Assembly: GCF_964340395.1 (NCBI RefSeq)
Contig: NC_135551.1
Location: 23,401,003-23,465,002, forward strand
From: Glandiceps talaboti
Taxonomy: Eukaryota > Hemichordata > Enteropneusta > Spengelidae
Length of the DNA: 64,000 nt
Reading direction: 5' to 3'
Below the pieces are notes generated by a model. It worked only from the letters and a program-made list of their open reading frames with translations. It had not been told where the DNA came from and made no database searches. The position numbers and the translations under genes were made by a program. Shown here piece after piece: positions 50,701 through 62,804 of this stretch. Positions within the stretch are counted from its first letter, which is position 1. Every line of letters begins with the position of its first letter.

Positions 50701-53700
50701 TTCTTTGTGAGCGCTCGTTACGCATACATCTTATACAACACTATAGGTGTTCCCATACCAAATCTAAGCGCCGAGTGAATTCACTCAAGAATGAGAACGT
50801 GTAATACACCGAAACATATGGGTACAGTACTTCAGAATGCTCTGTTCGAAAAGATGGATTCTGATTGGATACTCATAAGCATGAGATTTTGGTTAGGGGA
50901 AAACCTATGTCAGATGTATGTAACGAGCGCTCACAAAAGTACTAACGACAGTAAACGTAACAGCCAAAAAGAAATCGCAAAATGTACTCTACATCGGATT
51001 TTATTCAGATTGGCATTTCTGGTGACTTCCACGATCTTGTAGCGTACATTTTAGGTACTTCTAGTGTTTACACTATCTTGATATATAGGGTGATTAGATT
51101 CTCACAATAGAGCACCACCATCACCCCTACCCTCTTCCCAGCTACTATGTAATCTACCACATCAAACAATAATTTTAGTCTCAGACTGTGTCTGTCTTAG
51201 TTAGGTGAAAGCCTGGTTTCCGCTGTAGTATATACTCTGCTATCTGTTCTTGTCGTGATAAAAAGTAAGATCGAAATTACCGTCATCAAAACGCAACCAA
51301 ATCATGTTTCTGATAGTGAGAGCAATTATTTCCATGGCCGGGGTCAATACTTGATTAATTATTTATGTCTCTTCCTTCAGGTCGTACAATAGCAGTAGCT
51401 GGCGCGATGCATGTTCTGCACTCGGATGTTGTGGAGCTTGTGGGTAAGTACAGGTCTGGTTCATAGATGATCTCACAGGTTTATAGATAGGTAAATATTT
51501 GTAAGGTTACTGCCCCAACAATCACAGACTAAGGTCATTATAGCCTACAACTAGTCTAGTTCCTATACAGTATAGTTGCCATTTACACCTCCACTCACAG
51601 TATAGTCAAAGTCGTTACTCTAGAAGTTCTGAGATTCATGAGATGCAATTTAAAATTCATCCACAGCCACCTACACAGTCATTAACATTATGTCTCAATC
51701 ACAAAATTCTAACCAATAATACAGTCCCACATAAAGTTAGAGTTTATTGCAGTTATGTAATGTCCAAATATGGCATATTTGTCAGCTCAGGATGCTACTT
51801 ATACACCGTTTACGCCTCACTATGGCAGATGGGGTTCGCTGATTGGATGAACAACTTTTTGTGCCGATTGAGGGCCTTTGACCAGACGTGGTTTAGTTAG
51901 AAACCACATTGGCATCCAGACTATCCTGCAACTGAAAATGCTTGAAGTTGTACACAAACGTCGTCATATTAAAAACCTAGCCTAGGCAATTACTAAACCC
52001 AAATAAAAGAGTGTTATCAGCGTTACATGTAATTTGGTATTTGAAAGTACCCTGTTTTGCACTGCTGAATGACTGACTACGATAACTCTCGTGACGTCCT
52101 ACAACGTACATGTATAGAGAGCTATCCGAACAACACAACAGCGCTGTAAATGTATTCATTTCACATGTGCTAATTTCGAACTTATAACAATACAAACCGT
52201 TATTTCACATCACGAAAATATGGAATGTTAACGTAATGAGCATGGTCTTGAAATTTAAACTAAGTAAAAACTTATTTTTCGTTGTTGATTATACAACTTG
52301 CCAGAGTAAAACACAGTCATGTAGTATTTGTTTCTTTTTTATTTCTAGATTTATGTGTTTAGGTTGGACCTCGAATATTGATGATCACGACATTGGTGTA
52401 TGTTACATCGACCATATATGTGTGGACGCGAACTTTCGAGGAAAGGGAATTGGAAAAGTGTTGATGGAGAGGGCGGAATATGAGGCTAGAATAATGGGAT
52501 GCACAGTAAGTTATAACACAACGTAAATGTTAAAATATTTCAATTTTCTGACATTACATTACGAATGGTCCTAATGAGGTTATATTAGAAATATTGGGTG
52601 TACGGTATATAAATATACGGTATATAAATGTATATTCTATTCATTAATATGCAGAATGAAATTTTAAGTTATAATTGTTTCAATTCATAGGGAGGGCTTT
52701 TTACTAGGATTGTATGGTCTATTTATTCACTATATGCAGAATGAAATGTTAACTTACCAAATTCATCTGAATGAAAAGCAGTTTGTTAGAGCAGTGACTA
52801 AAATCTGATAAATATACGGTATATAAATGTATATTCTATTCATTTTTACATCTGACGTACGAATAACAGCTCGATTCCTTCAATTTATTTACAAATGTAA
52901 AGTTTATTTCCTTCAAGTTGGTATGTGTGATGTTGACTTTATCTTGCTAAGAGTGATCGCCTCTGCGTCTGATTTTAATCACATTGTTAGACCCTGTAGT
53001 TATAAATAACAATAAGCTATAGTATTTTGTTTCCAAGCACTAATAAGTGTTAAAACATCTGCCAGTGCAGTGGTTATTCAAAGATTCAAACAAACATTTG
53101 ATCTGAAAAAAAACCACCCTGTTGCAATGCAGCTAAAATTGAAATTTTGCAAAAATATTATCGTGACAAGTACGTAGATTTAAAATAACCAGAAATACTC
53201 ATATTTTTTATCTGAAGTAAATAATCACGTAGGAGTCATGAATATATATTATTCAACTGATACATATGCCGATGTCTGCTGACTCCCATGATGCAACACT
53301 GGACTAGGTTGATGAGCGTGAAAACAAGTCAAGTTTCAATTTCGTGCGATATTTACGTGACGTAAAATCATAAATTGACTCTCTTTACAAATAAATATTT
53401 TTTATAACCTGGCAGACAAGTTTTGGGTTGACAACGGAGGATTACTTATAATTCCGAGATTGTTTAGAGTTCAGATCTGTTCTATTTGACTTCAGCAAAA
53501 ACACCATAGATAAATCCTATGAATCTGTCTTGAATGCATTTATTTTACAGAGAATGTCGTTGCTTGTTGCTAAAGACAATCGTGCCAAACATCTGTATGA
53601 GAGACAAGGCTATGTAGTCACGAAGGAGGAGGATGGATGTCTTTGTAGTTATTGTCCAACAGGCATCAGGGTAGGTCATGTGATCTTTGGTTGTAAATTC

Positions 53701-54315
53701 TTCGATTTTTTTACGACAAAATTCATCGGCTGACAAAACGATACCGATTAGGATACAATTAGTCCCATACTTAAACTAAATCAAGGACGTAGAAATATGG
53801 GTGTTATTGTCGGATGTTATTAGACTGTAAAATACGCAATTCATGTTGTTCCGCCATCAACGGCCATCTCCATGAGAGGGGAAGGACGAAGCGTGAGGGC
53901 GCCCTTAGTGACCTCAGTTTCTTCCGGACTAAGATGTTAGGATGTTTTCAAGTATTATGGCATGGCAACAACTTATTTTTCTCTTTCTAAAACTTCATTA
54001 CTAGCTAGCTGAAAGAAAAATCGTGATATACAATATATATCATCACCTGGAATAAAATGGGTCAATGAAACTGTATATGTACTTCAAATTAAGAACTCTT
54101 CGAAGGATTTGTGAACATCAAATCTTATCACTTCTTGCAATTGGATATGAGAGAATATATAGTCTGTTTACCTCATACATTGCATTTCACATTTCTTGCA
54201 ATGTATATCCCGATTGCATTACACATCGGACTAGCTTAGATGTATAGTATGCCTTTAATGACTCCCATGTGATATGATGACACTGTTTTCATCGTAGTAC
54301 ATGGAGTGGAGATGA
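47707..54315 (+). CDS. GNAT-family N-acetyltransferase (six exons)
   Basis: Exons: 47707-47954, 50231-50359, 51381-51443, 52349-52505, 53551-53670, 54298-54315, giving about 244 aa with consistent phases. The N-terminus is Pro/Asp-rich (YAPPPPNVIPGDDGG), then MTTADSKFSARVLVEAF opens the fold. Exon 2 gives FVAFYEGVPAGHLGLK. Exon 4 carries the strongest evidence: YIDHICVDANFRGKGIG followed by KVLMERAEYEA, the beta4 strand and the acetyl-CoA pyrophosphate-binding motif (R-x-x-G-x-G). Exon 5 gives LLVAKDNRAKHLYERQGY, the C-terminal GNAT segment, ending CLCSYCPTGIR. Exon 3 (63 nt) encodes an unusual Cys-rich insert, ACSALGCCGACG. Exon 6 is only five codons plus stop and is the least certain. Substrate unknown; no membrane segment or targeting signal seen. 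Confidence 0.83.
47958..48286. repeat. (ACAAT)n(ACAT)n microsatellite
   Basis: About 55 bp of ACAAT units, then about 260 bp of ACAT with AC interruptions. It starts immediately after the donor site of GNAT exon 1. Long open frames across it are artefacts. Confidence 0.96.
48346..48890. mobile_element. Element with inverted minisatellite ends (GGCCGAGTTGG units)
   Basis: Left end, 48357-48490: CCAACTCGGCCCA units of 13 and 20 bp. Right end, about 48748-48884: the same unit inverted, GGGCCGAGTTGGCAAT. The outermost units match best (GTCCAACTCGGCCCAT and its complement). About 260 bp of unique sequence separates them. The arrangement resembles foldback transposons with repeat-rich termini. It is in GNAT intron 1. 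No transposase and no clear target duplication. Confidence 0.75.
48987..49117. mobile_element. 131-bp hairpin element (MITE-like)
   Basis: CTATCGCTACTACACCATTC at the left end is exactly complementary to the right end, GAATGGTGTAGTAGCGATAG. Complementarity continues inward (ACTGACAT with ATGTCAGT) to a central CGCTGTC/GACAGCG palindrome. GNAT intron 1. Confidence 0.85.
49520..49960 (-). mobile_element. 3' end of a CR1-like LINE
   Basis: On the minus strand a frame reads SVLKDPSHPLYAEFNDLLIP, then GRYRAPVAKTNRFKPSFVPF and AVLLVLN. This is the C-terminal DPSHPL...R.NR.K.SF.P.A pattern common at the end of LINE ORF2. It is followed by a short 3' UTR with TTCCCCTAGTGGGATGAATA and a tail of three TTCTGA units. 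Short tandem repeats at the 3' end instead of poly(A) are typical of the CR1 clade. 5'-truncated, in GNAT intron 1. Confidence 0.8.
50519..51232. mobile_element. About 714-bp foldback element with MITE-related arms
   Basis: Two blocks of inverted similarity. Outer: GGCTAACTAAGACAGACACA near 50539 against its complement near 51190-51215. Inner: about 100-bp arms (50633-50733 and 50908-51016) sharing AAAATCCGATGTAG, TTTTTGGCTGTTACGTTT and GTGAGCGCTCGTTAC. The inner ends resemble the ends of the element at 3261-3424. GNAT intron 2. Confidence 0.75.
52609..52846. repeat. Direct repeats of about 36 bp spaced by about 165 bp
   Basis: AAATATACGGTATATAAATG continuing to TATTCTATTCATT occurs at about 52611-52645 and again at about 52810-52845. 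Between them CAGAATGAAAT also occurs twice. The pattern suggests a local duplication or long direct repeats around an insertion. GNAT intron 4. Confidence 0.75.
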
Positions 54316-55039
54316 AGACAGATAATAGAGTGTTAACATTTGCATTCCTCATGTCTTATAGATGTGGTATAAAATGGAGAAGCCACTTACCTAATGCAGT
54401 GCAGATGTCAACCAGAGTTCCAACACCTGAGTCCTATATCATAATGTAATGGATATTCTCATGAGAATATATATCGGTATAGATATATGACTGCATCTGT
54501 TTCATCTCATCATATTTCAAAGGGGTACAAGCTACGTTTATACATTATGTTTTGCTGCACATATAAAAGGTACTTAAAGGTACCAAGCGTTAAGCAGACA
54601 TAACCATCATTTACAACTGACTGAACTCAAACCTTGTGTTAAAATATAACTTATGAATTATCTGATGACCTCGAGGAAATATACTATACAATCAATTGTT
54701 ATACTGTTGTAACAATGCCAGAAGAAAATTGTTATTTCATAGAAGATATGCAGCAATATTAATATCATACTTGAATAGTTCTGTCGAATTTTTATGTCAA
54801 TAATTTTATTTGAGTAAATTAAAGAGTTTATGAACTCATGAACTCGGCTTGTGTCAGTTTAGTTAGAGATTAGGATTAGTCATACCTCAGACCACTAATT
54901 CGTTAGTGGTCTGAGGTCATACAAAAAATGTACATACATGTATTCCGAGAACAACATGTTTACCTCTCACGGAGAACACCTGTACGTTGATATCGTTGGT
55001 GGCCACATCCTAGCACTAGCATGTACAAGGTTCCATGTG

Positions 55040-55155
55040 GTGTATGTATGTGTGTATACATGTATTTATGTATTATGTGTATATGTATGTGCATACATGC
55101 GTACGTGCGTGCGTCTGTTTGTCTGTCTGTCTGTCTGTCTGTATGTATGTATGTA

Positions 55156-55197
<42 letters not shown>

Positions 55198-55260
55198 CCT
55201 GCCTGCCTGCATGCATGCATGCATGCATGCATGCATGTATGTATGTATGTATGGAAGTAT
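55040..55260. repeat. Compound tetranucleotide microsatellite
   Basis: TATG, CTGT, CTGC, GCAT and ATGT units in succession. It directly precedes a LINE-derived segment. Confidence 0.94.
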
Positions 55261-55271
55261 GTATGGAAGTA

Positions 55272-55415
55272 TATGTTGATGTTGGCAAATTCAACGAATA
55301 CTTTCTTAAGCCTATGATGAATGATATTGAATCAACACATATAAAAGCATGCAGATATATTCTTGGAGTTAACAAAACATCATGTATTCATGCATGTTTA
55401 GGTGAATTGGGTTGA
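55272..55415 (+). pseudogene. LINE ORF2 C-terminal fragment, copy 1
   Basis: Reads VGKFNEYFLKPMMNDIESTH and, further on, YILGVNKTSCIHACLGELG before a stop. This matches the copy at 62.4 kb almost base for base over about 145 bp. The ELG ending belongs to the conserved LGV.K.T....c.GELGR.P pattern of many LINEs. Both copies follow a tetranucleotide microsatellite. Confidence 0.8.
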
Positions 55416-55998
55416 TTTCCATTATTCCTGTACAAAGCTACAAATAATCTAATTGCTTTTCAAGATGATAAATTTAAGAATTAGTAAAGAATGGGTTTTT
55501 TTTTTACCCAGACTACAAATATACCATGTATTTATAGTACATAAATGAATGGTCAATGTTAGTCTGAAACAACAATCGGTTCACGGTTAGAATAGAAGTG
55601 GCATGGGTGGGATAGGGAGTCCAATGTATTGAGTTATTATTCAACGTTGTACTATATTTGTCCTCGCTCCTGAAGCCAATTTTAAATTGTATGCACAATA
55701 ACATTGTATTGGATAAAATCAAGTTAGATGTATTCGGGAATTTCCAGTGTTTACATGACTAGTCAGACATTCATTAGAAAAATGACGCATTGCCAACCAA
55801 TCACATCGCACAACGTGTATAACATGTCCGCAATGTGATTGGCACTGATGTACATCTACGGCTACTATTACTTGGGGTAAACCCCCTCCCCAACCCCACT
55901 GTCACAATTTTCACCTACAATCATTTCATTAGCACAGTGCCACTGACGAGGAAACAGCAGCATAACACTAATACAAGCCGCTGACAACATCTGTAACT

Positions 55999-58169
55999 AT
56001 GTTCCAACTGCAACAGTCCAAGTGGCTATTACTGTCGCTTCTCGTGTTTGTACTAGTAAGCACACGAGATATGCACGTTGAAGCATTGGACTTGAAAGCT
56101 CCAATGCGCAAAGCTTGTGACGCGACGAGAAGAACCACAGACATGATGGAGGGCATTGCTTACAAAATTAAGAACAACGTTGGTCTGAAAATACGAGTTG
56201 ACCCAACGTTTGAACATTTCTTTACCGACGTGTCAGCTTCTCTCGGCGTTTTCACCACAGACGCTTCGTCACCAGCAGCCTGGAATATCATAGGGGATTT
56301 CCTAGATCGCGCCATACGCAACGAAATATTTGCCCATTCGGCACTTGCTGTAAGCGTCGTGTACCTCGTTGATGAGTTATGCTTGAAGCATGAGATCGAA
56401 GACAGCATTCAAGAGTTTGGAGAACTGAAGGAGCGATTCTACGAACTGCATAACAAATGGCTGTATGAAAAGTTACTGATTAAAGACTTCCAAGAACGGC
56501 TGAAAGGCAACGTTCTCAAGAATGAGGTAGGGGACGTTATCCGGCTAGACAAAATCAAGACCCTAGTTGCAGAGGTGAAAGGTCTCCTGACTGATATTCA
56601 CACAGAAATCCACTCTGTTCATGAAACTCACGAGAAATCCAAATCTCACGCCATAATGTCCGTTGGCCTCGGAACTCTAGGTAAGTGAAAATGGTACACA
56701 TATTTGATGGCTTATGGAATCTGTAAACTTTTGTCCATTTCTAGTACAAGTGTTATGCTGAGATCAGATAACCGAGTACTGTGATTAGCTGAGTCCTTTC
56801 ACGTACTTTACGAATTTGAAATTTTATTTTTTACCCAACGTTGGCGTTTGATACGATTATAATAGTTGTCCATCTGCATGGTTTTTAGGTGTTTACAGAT
56901 ATTTCGTATTGTCAAATGTATAAATTATCATTTCGAAAAAATATCCTTGTGAATTACTTTATTTGAGAGATATTGCATTGTTAGTGTTTTGGTTAAACGG
57001 AATCGAACCATTTATACATCAATTCTATTTTCCTTTTTATTTTCTCCGAAACAAGACCAACGTTAGTTCGTAGAAAGAAACGGTATTAAAGTGAAAGGAA
57101 ACGTGTTTTCCAACAGAATTCTATTACTGGCTTTGTTTCTAAGTATAATTTTTTAAATAAAAAATGACATCTACTACCATTCGTATGAATTTATGTATTT
57201 TAGGTGCTGCGATGACGTATTTCACGGGTAATACCAAATACCTGTCACATGTATGGGAAACAGTTATGGTGACAGGTGCTACCGGTACAGTATATTCTGT
57301 TGGTAACATGGTACAAAGTGGTATGGTAGGTATCGAGTACCTTAACTTTACATTTACTGCCCATTTCATGTTAGTGTTCACTGATCTGTTAGATACAACC
57401 ACAAAGGAACCGCCAATAAAAACTTCACCTGCTACAAGATAGCAAGATGGCAATTTCTTGCTACATTTTATCTCAATGAAATAAACCATTAATTAAACAA
57501 GTCTTATACTACTGCAACTCAGAAGCGACAATGTGTTGATGTTTGCATTTGATATCTGCATGGTCATTTCATCTTGACAAAATGTCACCAGAAAATGATA
57601 TGATGATATGATACGATGTGATTTGATGACGATCGGTTAAGATAAATAGTAGCTCATGCAATCAAAGACAATATAGCAATGAATGTTTGTAAGATTTCTG
57701 TCAAGCTAACAATACAGTGTAATAGTGTTTAACTTAGTGAGATTTTGTCAACCCAGGTAAGGGGGTGATTTACTTCAATCTACTCATTTGGTTTCCACTG
57801 TAAGACATATCCACTGTCCCTCACGATCACAATGTCAGTGGATAAATTTATTGTTAAATTCAAGTCTTTAATACAACATCTGGTTTAATTGAATGATATT
57901 TGGGCCAGTACATTGGCTGTCATAATCACAGAAGTCTTAGAACGGATGACTATTCCTTGGCCCGTATGAAACCCACATTTGCTCAGGAAATGCAACGTTT
58001 ACTTAAAATACTTGATTTGAATAAAAAATAACATGTTAATGATGTTGCATTTATATCATTTTGTATTCTTCAGTTACTTAAAGATCTGGAAACGTTGAAG
58101 TTGAAAGCCGAAGACCTGTACGAAGACATCGACAGAGTACACATGCAACTGCAAATATCTTTAACTTGA
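55999..58169 (+). CDS. Secreted alpha-helical protein with hydrophobic hairpin, copy 1 (three exons)
   Basis: Exons 55999-56680, 57204-57325, 58074-58169, about 299 aa. A hydrophobic signal peptide (SKWLLLSLLVFVLVS) precedes a long helical region rich in charged heptad-like stretches, with the segment AVSVVYLVDELCLKHEIEDS. Exon 2 encodes a Gly/Ala-rich apolar segment (GAAMTYFTG, later VTGATGTVYSVGNMVQSG). Exon 3 is a short helix, LLKDLETLKLKAEDLYEDID. The order signal peptide, helical bundle, apolar glycine-rich hairpin, closing helix recalls apolipoprotein L and other alpha-helical membrane-inserting proteins. That is architectural resemblance, not proven homology. I do not recognise the family. 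The paralogue 4 kb downstream has identical exon structure and phases. Confidence 0.82.
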
Positions 58170-60010
58170 ATAGGACATGTCAAGTTTTAAAATTTGTGAC
58201 ATTTCTGTGCTTCTATTGGCAAACATTCTGTATTTGATTTAGAACACACATTTACAAATTCAGACTGTGTAATTTCTCTCCAACAGTATTTCATATTCCA
58301 CAAAGTTTGAACATACATGTGTATCTGTATAGCTTCTTGACAAATTTAAGTAGCCATCTCAATCACAAGTCGCGTCCAAATATTGGGCACAGTACCATCA
58401 CCGACAAGTGGAGCGAGCATTCTTGCAAACCAGAGCTGTTCCGTGTATTTCTTCCTAGACACTGCGAAATATAGGTGCCTATTGGACAGTGCCGTATAAA
58501 AGAGGATATGCTTTACGACTATGCAAATGAAGAGGTGCATGAAATTCTATGGTTAAAATAATTCATAGTGACAGTAGTGGGAATTTAGGGTGAACAATGA
58601 TTTTTTTTAAAGCGATGAAGAAAAATGGTTTGTTTAAAGCAAGGAAGTACTTATGAAACATTTTCATATTTGAAATTGGCTCGAGACGTTTCAAAGTATG
58701 ATGTTTATTATATGAAAACATGATAAAAGACATACTCGAAGTTGTATTAAAAGTTGTGTTCTATTTGCAAGCCAGCAAAAAACGAGAGATGGAGTTATGA
58801 TTTTACAAGGTGTCTAATATATCACCAATTGGATCAAACTCTGATATAGTAATACGGCTCAATTTCTTTGCTTACCACTTTAGTATATTCTCTCCAAGTT
58901 GGAAGAAGGCGATCACTCTCAGAACAACAAACTTGAAAAAAAAACCATGTATATTACGAAGAAAAAGCTATGTTCATCTCGTCAGATTATAATCAGATTG
59001 GTATTATAGCATAAACTCCAGGCCTCACTTATCGTTGATGAATACTTTAAAAGCATACACAGTCGTGTGCAGACTAGAAACCTCAGCACTATGACCTTAT
59101 GACGCTTTCTCTCGGAAGTAAAAATCGAAAGAATATAATAACTTAACCAAGTGTTCAATCTAAACTATATCTCAAGCATTATATTATTAAACTTTCACTA
59201 TTATCAGACGCAGGCAAGTGCAATGTCCGATACCCGGAAAGTCACTGCTTGCTCGTTGCTATAGAAACGGCATGGACCTAGAAGCGAGGTATTTCCCTTT
59301 CTAGTATATGTTATATAGGTATATATTTGTGAATAACCGAAACTTAAGTAGCCAACATTACAGTTCTATTTCCATCACCATAAGGGCTTCTTTAGTAGCA
59401 TTTACAAAAATTAAAAAACAAAGCTTGATTTAAATATGAATAAATGAAAACAGTGTTATTTACACTTCTTTTAAAAACTTTTCCAATGGTATCTTTAGTG
59501 CACAAGCTTAAGGTCAGCACCCCCCCCCCCTCGAAGTGATGCTTTTCTTAACCACAATGTTTACGTGACCTGGTGATGTGAGGGCAAAATTAATGTATGG
59601 GTGACAGGAACATGTTAGTGAATTAACTTCATTACTTATTAAACGTCATTCGAACTACAAGTTTAGGCACAGAACAATATATAGCCCACGTATGGTGCTA
59701 AGAGTAAATGCCACGTCGTGGTTTCTCTCATACATTACACGCGGCTTCATTAGCTTCGCCAATATGTATATATATACACAGAGGATCAATTGGATCGGGG
59801 CGGGGTAACCTTTCAGAGAACAGCGCTTTCAGGTTTCTGGCCAATCGTGTTTGATATGAGCAGTAAGTTTTGTAGGGAAATCCCCAGCAAAAATTGCAAT
59901 GACAATAACCCTAACGCGTAGCTGACTTTTCGTTTAGTACTTCTGACCCGTTACTTTTATTTGACGATTTGCGGATCTGTCCCCAAACTTGACAACACAT
60001 TGTAGCCGAA
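58170..60010. other. Intergenic region between the tandem secreted-protein genes
   Basis: AT-rich with no accepted exon. A C-run lies at 59521-59530. The sequence near 58987-59001 (ATAATCAGATTGG) resembles the end of the MITE family at 3.26 and 50.6 kb. Confidence 0.45.
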
Positions 60011-61912
60011 ATGCAGTGCCATATAATTTCGTATATGGTGGTACTTGCAGTATTAGCAGTGTCTGGGGTGCGCTTTGCACAAGCTCACAACGACCTGGAG
60101 TCCATTAAATCCGGAGTGTGCTTCGCTGCCAGAATTTTTACAAATGGAATGGAATTCATGGTGAACGAGATTGGCAGAAACGCCCAAAGTGAAAGTAAGA
60201 TAAGTAACGACTTCAGGTTTGCTGTGAGTGATTTACAGGCTGCATTAAGCATATTGGCAACTAACAGAAGGTCGACTAAGGCATGGCTACAACTGGAAGA
60301 TTTTTTCGAGACCGCTATCAAGAGCAACATTATGGCGTACTCAGTGTTCGGTGTTAGCGTCATCTACCTAGTAGATGAGTTATGCCTCAGCTCAGAAATA
60401 CACCAGAAGGCCGAACACTTTTACTATCTACAACACCGATTAGGTGAAATTCATACTAAATGGCAGGCTGAACAGAGATTGATCAAGGAATTCAACCAAA
60501 GACTGGCAAGCGATACCTACTTCCAATACAAAAAATCCGACCTAGTACTTCTCGACAGCGTCAAACAATTAATCGGCGAAGTGAAAGATCTGTTGGGGGA
60601 TATCAAGCGTGAAATGTCCGATGTTAAGCACCAGAGAAAGAAGGCAGAAGACCAATCAACTATGGCTGGAAGATTTGGTACAATCGGGGGATCAATAGGT
60701 GCAAGTAAGGAAACTCAAAATTTCGACTGACCTGTGTGCAAGCATTTCTACTGAAGTACATTCGTTATCATGTATGCAGGCTTTCTATGAATTTTATGGC
60801 GGAGAAGATCGATTCTTGGAAAAAACAAATGAAAGGGAATCATGGAACACACCAGAAAACAAATATATGTATATAAAATTATCAGAACTTATATCATGGT
60901 GACGTAAATGCTGTAAAATGTTTTATGTTTTGATCAGTTATGTATATACATGTATATATTGTGCAATGTTAGGGGTTATATCGGACACGTGACTGTGTCG
61001 TCACAGTGTATTGTTATGAACGGTCCATGTTATATGTTGTCATGTTGATTTTGATTATATATATGTTGCTATGAAAATTGTTCTGCTGTACACCAAATAG
61101 CTACAAGGTTGTAGAGTCACTAAAACTATCTGCTGTGGGTCAGTTTTGCATGAAACCACACACTCTGTTTTAATACTTCATTTTCGTTTTTGTTTGGTTT
61201 TAATTTATGAGTGAAAAAGCTCTGACAGATTTTTCAATTTTTTTTCCAGCCACTCTCCTGTATGCTGTTACTGCTGGTACGGCACCGATACTAGTAATTG
61301 GTGTGGCAGCAGGAGGATATATTGGTAATGTTGTTGGTAGATATTATGGTGAGGTAAATACCGAACAAGCCGCTAAGGTATGTATCAATTTATATCTAGA
61401 AGTTATCAGCATTGTTTTGTGTTTATTTTAGCATGGACATTGAACAAGTACTTTCAAGAAATGAAAGTTCATCATTTTCAGACTTCGATAATTCTGCTGA
61501 CAGCACTAGGTTTATTACTGTTCTGTTGTGCTTACTTTCTCAGCCTAGTGAAAATCCTAAATTGTAACCTTTCCAAATTTCATGTTTCTATCAAGTCATA
61601 CGCTGATACAATGCAAAATGATATAAACTATGATAGCTTAGGGAGTCGTCCCCCCACCCGCGAACAATAAATAACAACACCATTTAGTAATATAATTTGG
61701 TAAGAAAACATAAGGCTTACATTGTGAAATCAAAAATAGTATATTTTGCTTTTTCTCTCTGGTTTTCATAATTATGACAACATTTCGCTCTGTTATTCTT
61801 ACAGTTGCTGAGAGAATTGGATGGTTTGAAAACAAAAGCTGAAACTTTGTACTTGGAAATGGATAGCGTTCACATCAAACTGATTAGAGTATTGCCGAGA
61901 CATGTTTCATAA
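60011..61912 (+). CDS. Secreted alpha-helical protein with hydrophobic hairpin, copy 2 (three exons)
   Basis: Exons 60011-60704, 61250-61377, 61805-61912, about 309 aa; phases equal those of copy 1. The signal peptide (ISYMVVLAVLAVSGVRFAQA) ends at a plausible AQA cleavage site. The helical region shares VFGVSVIYLVDELCLSSEIH and EVKDLLGDIKREMSDVKH with copy 1 in pattern. Exon 2 is markedly apolar and glycine-rich (AVTAGTAPILVIGVAAGGYI), longer and more hydrophobic than in copy 1, and could span or insert into a membrane. Exon 3 is LLRELDGLKTKAETLYLEMD plus a short basic end. Exon 1 could end at 60700 or 60704; the second donor (GTAAGG) is better and was used. Family unidentified. Tandem duplication with clear divergence suggests different targets or expression. 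Confidence 0.82.
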
Positions 61913-62111
61913 AAGTGGATTTATATTGGAAGAGGATTAGTTTTGTTTCTGGTATACACACCAGTATATGTTGTAGCTTGCAAATAGAAATGATACGAAG
62001 TGGGTATAGTTTTTAGGGCATATATTGCAGTTCATTTTTCAAATTGGGAGAGAAAAAGAAAGCATTTGAATTCCTGCATGCCTTTCTCAACCGACAGGAA
62101 GCAAGGCTTGT

Positions 62112-62178
62112 GTATGTATGTATGTATGTATGTATGTATGTATGTATGTATGTATGTATGTATGTATGTGTGTGTATG

Positions 62179-62210
<32 letters not shown>

Positions 62211-62232
62211 TGCGTGCGTGTGTGTGTGTGCT
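62112..62232. repeat. (TATG)n(TG)n(CGTG)n microsatellite
   Basis: TATG, then TG, then CGTG units, ending at the start of the LINE-derived open frame. Confidence 0.95.
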
Positions 62233-62235
62233 AGA

Positions 62236-62627
62236 GTGGCTTTGAAGAATAAAGCTTTGAGAGCTCTGTTTGCGTACACTAATAACGCACTGAATACACA
62301 TAATGGAGCTTCAGTTGATGTTCAATTGCATCTCTTTGACTCTTTAGTCAAACCAATATTATTATATGGATCTGAAGTTTGGGGTGCCTACATATTCCGT
62401 AGATTTGATGTTGGCAAATTCAATGAATACTTTCTTAAGCCTGTGATGAATGATATTGAATCAACACACATAAAAGCATGCAGGTATATGCTTGGAGTTA
62501 ACAAAACATCATGTATTCATGCATGTTTAGGTGAATTGGGTCGTTTTCCATTACGAATTACTGTTATTGAAAATGTTGTCAAATATTGGTTTCGGTTAAA
62601 ACAATTTAAAGAGGCATCTTTTACTTG
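62236..62627 (+). pseudogene. LINE ORF2 C-terminal fragment, copy 2
   Basis: An open frame reads KNKALRALFAYTNNALNTHN, then LHLFDSLVKPILLYGSEVWG, and further YMLGVNKTSCIHACLGELGR followed by FPLRITVIENVVKYWFRL. This is the conserved end of the LINE reverse transcriptase (LFD.LV.PILLYGSEVWG) and the region after it. It stops at 62626-62628, and no RT catalytic boxes are present upstream, so it is a 5'-truncated remnant. Confidence 0.85.
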
Positions 62628-62804
62628 ATTATGCATACAAATTAGAAATGAGGTTACACCAGTATATGTTGTAGCTTGCAAATAAAAATGATACGAAGTG
62701 GGTATAGTGTTAGGGCATAAATTGCAGTTCATTTTTCAAATTGGGATAGAAAAAGAAAGCATATTCCTGCATGCCTTTCTCAACCGACAGAAAGCAAAGC
62801 TTGT

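Larger units (their letters stand above)
54316..55998. other. Intergenic region between the acetyltransferase and the secreted-protein pair
   Basis: Contains the compound microsatellite at 55.04-55.26 kb and a LINE fragment. Otherwise AT-rich, without supported exons. A sharply GC-richer stretch at about 55.86-55.98 kb precedes the start codon at 55999 and is where the promoter is expected. Confidence 0.45.

Noticed and set aside
54661-54685. CTGATGA followed by GAAA, a second hammerhead candidate
   Set aside because: The two boxes are separated by a self-complementary stretch with no loop, and there is no stem I or III pairing.
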